DNA from: Planktothrix sp. UBA8402
GTDB taxonomy: Bacteria; Cyanobacteriota; Cyanobacteriia; Cyanobacteriales; Microcoleaceae
Direction of reading: 5' to 3'
Length of the DNA stretch: 8,091 nucleotides
Assembly (NCBI GenBank): GCA_003456035.1
Contig: DMPJ01000364.1
Location: forward strand, 1 to 8,091
The notes under the pieces are model-generated. The model was not told the DNA's origin. It did no database searches and saw only the letters and a program-made list of their open reading frames with translations. Below, piece after piece: positions 6,018-8,091 of the stretch. Every line of letters starts with the position of its first letter. The stretch's first letter is position 1. The translations under genes were made by a program, and so were the position numbers.

Positions 6018-7979
6018 ATGCAGCAGTATGAAGTTATGAAACCCAAAAAAACCGCCTTCAGACTTCATACTTTAAAATTGCGAGTTTCTTGGCAAAGGCT
6101 GAAGTTATTCCGTTATTTATGGTTAAGTCCATTGATAACTGCTTCAGTCATTGCCTTGCAAAGTACGGGTTTTTTACAACTTTTAGATTGGGCAACTTTT
6201 GATCAATTTGTCCGTTGGCGACCCCTGGAAACTCCCGACTCCAGAATTGTTATTGTTACTATTGATGAACCGGATTTAAAAAACCTCGGACAATGGCCGA
6301 TTCCTGATGCTATTTTAGCACAATTAATTACAAAAATCAAGCAACAAAACCCGGTTGCTATTGGCTTAGATATTTATAGAAATTTACCCGTTGAACCGGG
6401 GAATAAAGATTTAGTTAAGGTTTTTAAAACCACTCCGAATTTAATCGGTGTAGAAAAGGTAGTTGCGGATCAAAATCGATCTTCTATTGAACCTCCACCC
6501 ATATTAAAAGAGAAAGATCAAGTCGGGGCGGCGGATTTAATTTTAGATGCGGATGGCAAAATTCGCCGGGCATTATTATCAATAAAACCGCCAGAAAGTC
6601 CTACTATTCTTAATCTGGGGGCGCGACTTGCTCTAATATATTTAGAAGCTCAAGGAGTCACACCAGAAATGACGGCAAATCATCAGGTAAAATTAGGAAA
6701 AGCAGAATTTATTAGATTTACTAAAAATGATGGCGGTTATGTTCGTGCTGATGATCAGGGTTATCAAATTCTATTAAATTATCGAGGATCTCAGGAGAAT
6801 TTTAAGACAATTTCGATAACCGAGGTGTTAAATAATCAAATTCCCCCAGATTTTTTTAAGGATAAAATTGTATTAATTGGCCCCTTTGCCCAAAGCTTAA
6901 ATGATTTATTTTTTACTCCCTATACCAGTAATTTATTTAGTATCAGTGACCGAACTCCTGGGGTGATTATTCATGCTAATATTGCTAGTAAAATTATTAG
7001 TAGTGCTTTAGATGGACGACCATTAATTTATGTTTGGCCGGATCGAATGGAGTGGTTTTGGGTCTTTGTTTGGTCAACTTTAGGAAGTAGTTTAGGCTGG
7101 GTTTATGGGGGAACTCGTTGGACAGTTTCTTGTTTAATTTTAGCGACTGGGAGTTTAATTTTAATTTCTTATGGAGCTTTTTTAAGTGGATGGTGGCTAC
7201 CGTTAATTTCGCCTTTATTAGCATTAGTTAGTTCGGGAATGATGGTAACAGCTTATATTGCTAATGTTGAACGTCAAGATCGGAAAATGGTGATGAGTTT
7301 ATTTCAACGTTATGTGAATCCCAAAATTGCCGAAACTATTTGGCAAAATCGAGATGATTTATTAGAAAAAGGTCAAATTATGGGACAGAAAATGACTGCT
7401 ACTGTCCTATTTACTGATATTAAAGGATTTAGTACCATTGCGGAACAGATGGAACCTGCAATGTTAATGAATTGGTTAAATGAATATATGAATGCTATGG
7501 CAAATACTGTGTTTGAACATGATGGGGTTGTGGATAAATTTATGGGGGATGCTGTGATGGCAGTTTTTGGAGTTCCTATTCCTAGAAATTCTGACCAAGA
7601 AATTGCTCAAGATGCAACGGCGGCGGTATCCTGTGCTTTAGCTATGGGGGAAAAATTGCGATCGCTTAATCAACATTGGAAGCAACAAAATCAACCCATA
7701 ATTTCTATGAGAATTGGTATTGCGACGGGAATTGTAGTTACCGGAAGTTTGGGAAGTTCTCAACGAATGGAATACACAACTTTAGGCGATAGTGTTAATA
7801 TTGCTGCTCGCTTAGAAAGTTATGATAAATCGTTTTATAATCAAGGAATATGTCGGATATTAATTAATGAAGAAACTCATAAACAAATTGATAGTAAGTT
7901 TCCTACTTGTTATGTTGGTCGTGTTCAATTACACGGACGTCAACAGTTAATTAATATTTATCAAGTCCTGAATGATTAA
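6018..7979 (+). CDS. CHASE2-domain class III adenylate cyclase
   Basis: This 653-aa membrane receptor is predicted to convert ATP to cAMP in the cytoplasm in response to an extracytoplasmic signal. The ATG has AAGGG 9 nt upstream; a second in-frame ATG at residue 7 is less well supported. Order: a basic N-terminus, TM1 (about 32-50), the periplasmic CHASE2 domain (about 55-335, with DSRIVIVTIDEPDLKNLGQW near 74-93 and KDKIVLIG near 281-288), three closely spaced TM segments (about 345-415), a helical linker (VERQDRKMVMSLFQRYVNP) and the catalytic domain (about 455-652). All key residues are visible: metal Asp467 (LFTDIKGFS) and Asp511 (KFMGDAVMAVFG), purine-recognising Lys507 and Thr587 (EYTTLGD), and transition-state Asn594 and Arg598 (VNIAARLE). 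The Lys/Thr pair is typical of bacterial adenylate rather than guanylate cyclases. It is active as a dimer by family knowledge. It is co-transcribed with DUF928. Confidence 0.94.
   Translation: MQQYEVMKPKKTAFRLHTLKLRVSWQRLKLFRYLWLSPLITASVIALQSTGFLQLLDWATFDQFVRWRPLETPDSRIVIVTIDEPDLKNLGQWPIPDAILAQLITKIKQQNPVAIGLDIYRNLPVEPGNKDLVKVFKTTPNLIGVEKVVADQNRSSIEPPPILKEKDQVGAADLILDADGKIRRALLSIKPPESPTILNLGARLALIYLEAQGVTPEMTANHQVKLGKAEFIRFTKNDGGYVRADDQGYQILLNYRGSQENFKTISITEVLNNQIPPDFFKDKIVLIGPFAQSLNDLFFTPYTSNLFSISDRTPGVIIHANIASKIISSALDGRPLIYVWPDRMEWFWVFVWSTLGSSLGWVYGGTRWTVSCLILATGSLILISYGAFLSGWWLPLISPLLALVSSGMMVTAYIANVERQDRKMVMSLFQRYVNPKIAETIWQNRDDLLEKGQIMGQKMTATVLFTDIKGFSTIAEQMEPAMLMNWLNEYMNAMANTVFEHDGVVDKFMGDAVMAVFGVPIPRNSDQEIAQDATAAVSCALAMGEKLRSLNQHWKQQNQPIISMRIGIATGIVVTGSLGSSQRMEYTTLGDSVNIAARLESYDKSFYNQGICRILINEETHKQIDSKFPTCYVGRVQLHGRQQLINIYQVLND
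7658..7665. other. HIP1 palindrome
   Basis: This is a second exact GCGATCGC octamer, within the catalytic-domain part of the cyclase gene. Two exact copies in 8 kb of AT-rich DNA is well above what base composition predicts and fits a cyanobacterial genome. Confidence 0.8.
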
Positions 7980-8002
7980 ACTCTTATGTAGCATTCTTTT
8001 TT
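7970..8002 (+). terminator. Weak intrinsic terminator candidate at the end of the cyclase gene
   Basis: GAATG (7970-7974) pairs with CATTC (7992-7996) and is followed at once by six T residues (7997-8002). The cyclase stop codon TAA (7977-7979) lies in the 17-nt loop. The stem is short and AT-rich, so termination efficiency would be low. It is, however, the only stem followed by a T-run after the three-gene block. Confidence 0.3.
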
Positions 8003-8091
8003 CCATTTTATATTCCCCTAGGTTTGGTCTATTTTATATTTCCCTAGGTTTGGTCTATTTTATATTTCCCTAGGTTTGGTCTATTTCATAT
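8003..8091. repeat. 26-bp tandem repeat array, truncated by the window end
   Basis: The repeat unit is 26 bp and starts with the palindrome CCTAGG followed by TTTGGTCTATTT. Copies lie at 8017-8042 and 8043-8068 (identical) and 8069-8091 (incomplete, one T-to-C change at 8087). A degenerate partial copy precedes them at about 8003-8016. The period is not a multiple of three and the array follows the cyclase stop codon, so it is non-coding. It fits the class of short tandemly repeated sequences found between genes in filamentous cyanobacteria, although this exact unit is not one I recognise. Total copy number cannot be seen because the array runs past the window end. Confidence 0.9.

Noticed and set aside
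6997..7224. Minus-strand 75-codon open frame inside the cyclase gene
   Set aside because: It is antisense to the transmembrane segments of the cyclase, is rich in Lys/Leu from AT-rich codons, and shows no domain.
6018..7979. Guanylate cyclase assignment
   Set aside because: Lys507 and Thr587 at the purine-recognition positions match bacterial adenylate cyclases; the Glu-containing guanylate pattern is absent.
8003..8091. CRISPR array
   Set aside because: The repeats are directly adjacent with no unique spacers, and no cas gene is present.

Overview
The window looks like a chromosomal segment of a filamentous, AT-rich cyanobacterium (Oscillatoriales-like, for example the Planktothrix/Limnoraphis/Oscillatoria group). 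The lineage call is inferred from protein families, not from a marker gene. The support is a TPR-CHAT protein, a DUF928 protein and a CHASE2 cyclase side by side (a mostly cyanobacterial combination), an M50 protease with CBS domains, and two exact HIP1 octamers (GCGATCGC), a palindrome over-represented in cyanobacterial genomes. No transposase, integrase, tRNA, rRNA or CRISPR array is visible.

Layout. The left third is on the minus strand. It holds a site-2-type metalloprotease with a C-terminal CBS pair (57-1178), then a 205-bp gap with a putative promoter and a 12-bp inverted repeat, then a UDP-glucuronate 4-epimerase-like sugar-nucleotide enzyme (1384-2370). A short divergent intergenic region (2371-2481) separates these from the plus-strand block. 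That block has three co-oriented genes: TPR-CHAT (2482-5028), DUF928 (5207-6001) and CHASE2-adenylate cyclase (6018-7979). A weak terminator and a 26-bp tandem repeat array, cut by the window edge, follow.

How the genes may work together. DUF928 and the cyclase are 16 bp apart and almost certainly co-transcribed. TPR-CHAT lies 178 bp upstream, and that gap holds a putative internal promoter and two mutually exclusive hairpins. DUF928 has a clear signal peptide. The CHASE2 sensor is predicted to face the periplasm, and the CHAT protein has a signal-peptide-like N-terminus. The trio therefore looks like an envelope signalling module: a caspase-like protease and a secreted partner outside the membrane, and a sensor that makes cAMP inside. 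The function is inferred; the domain content and order are read from the sequence. The epimerase and the M50 protease look like independent housekeeping or envelope genes. No gap between genes exceeds 300 bases.
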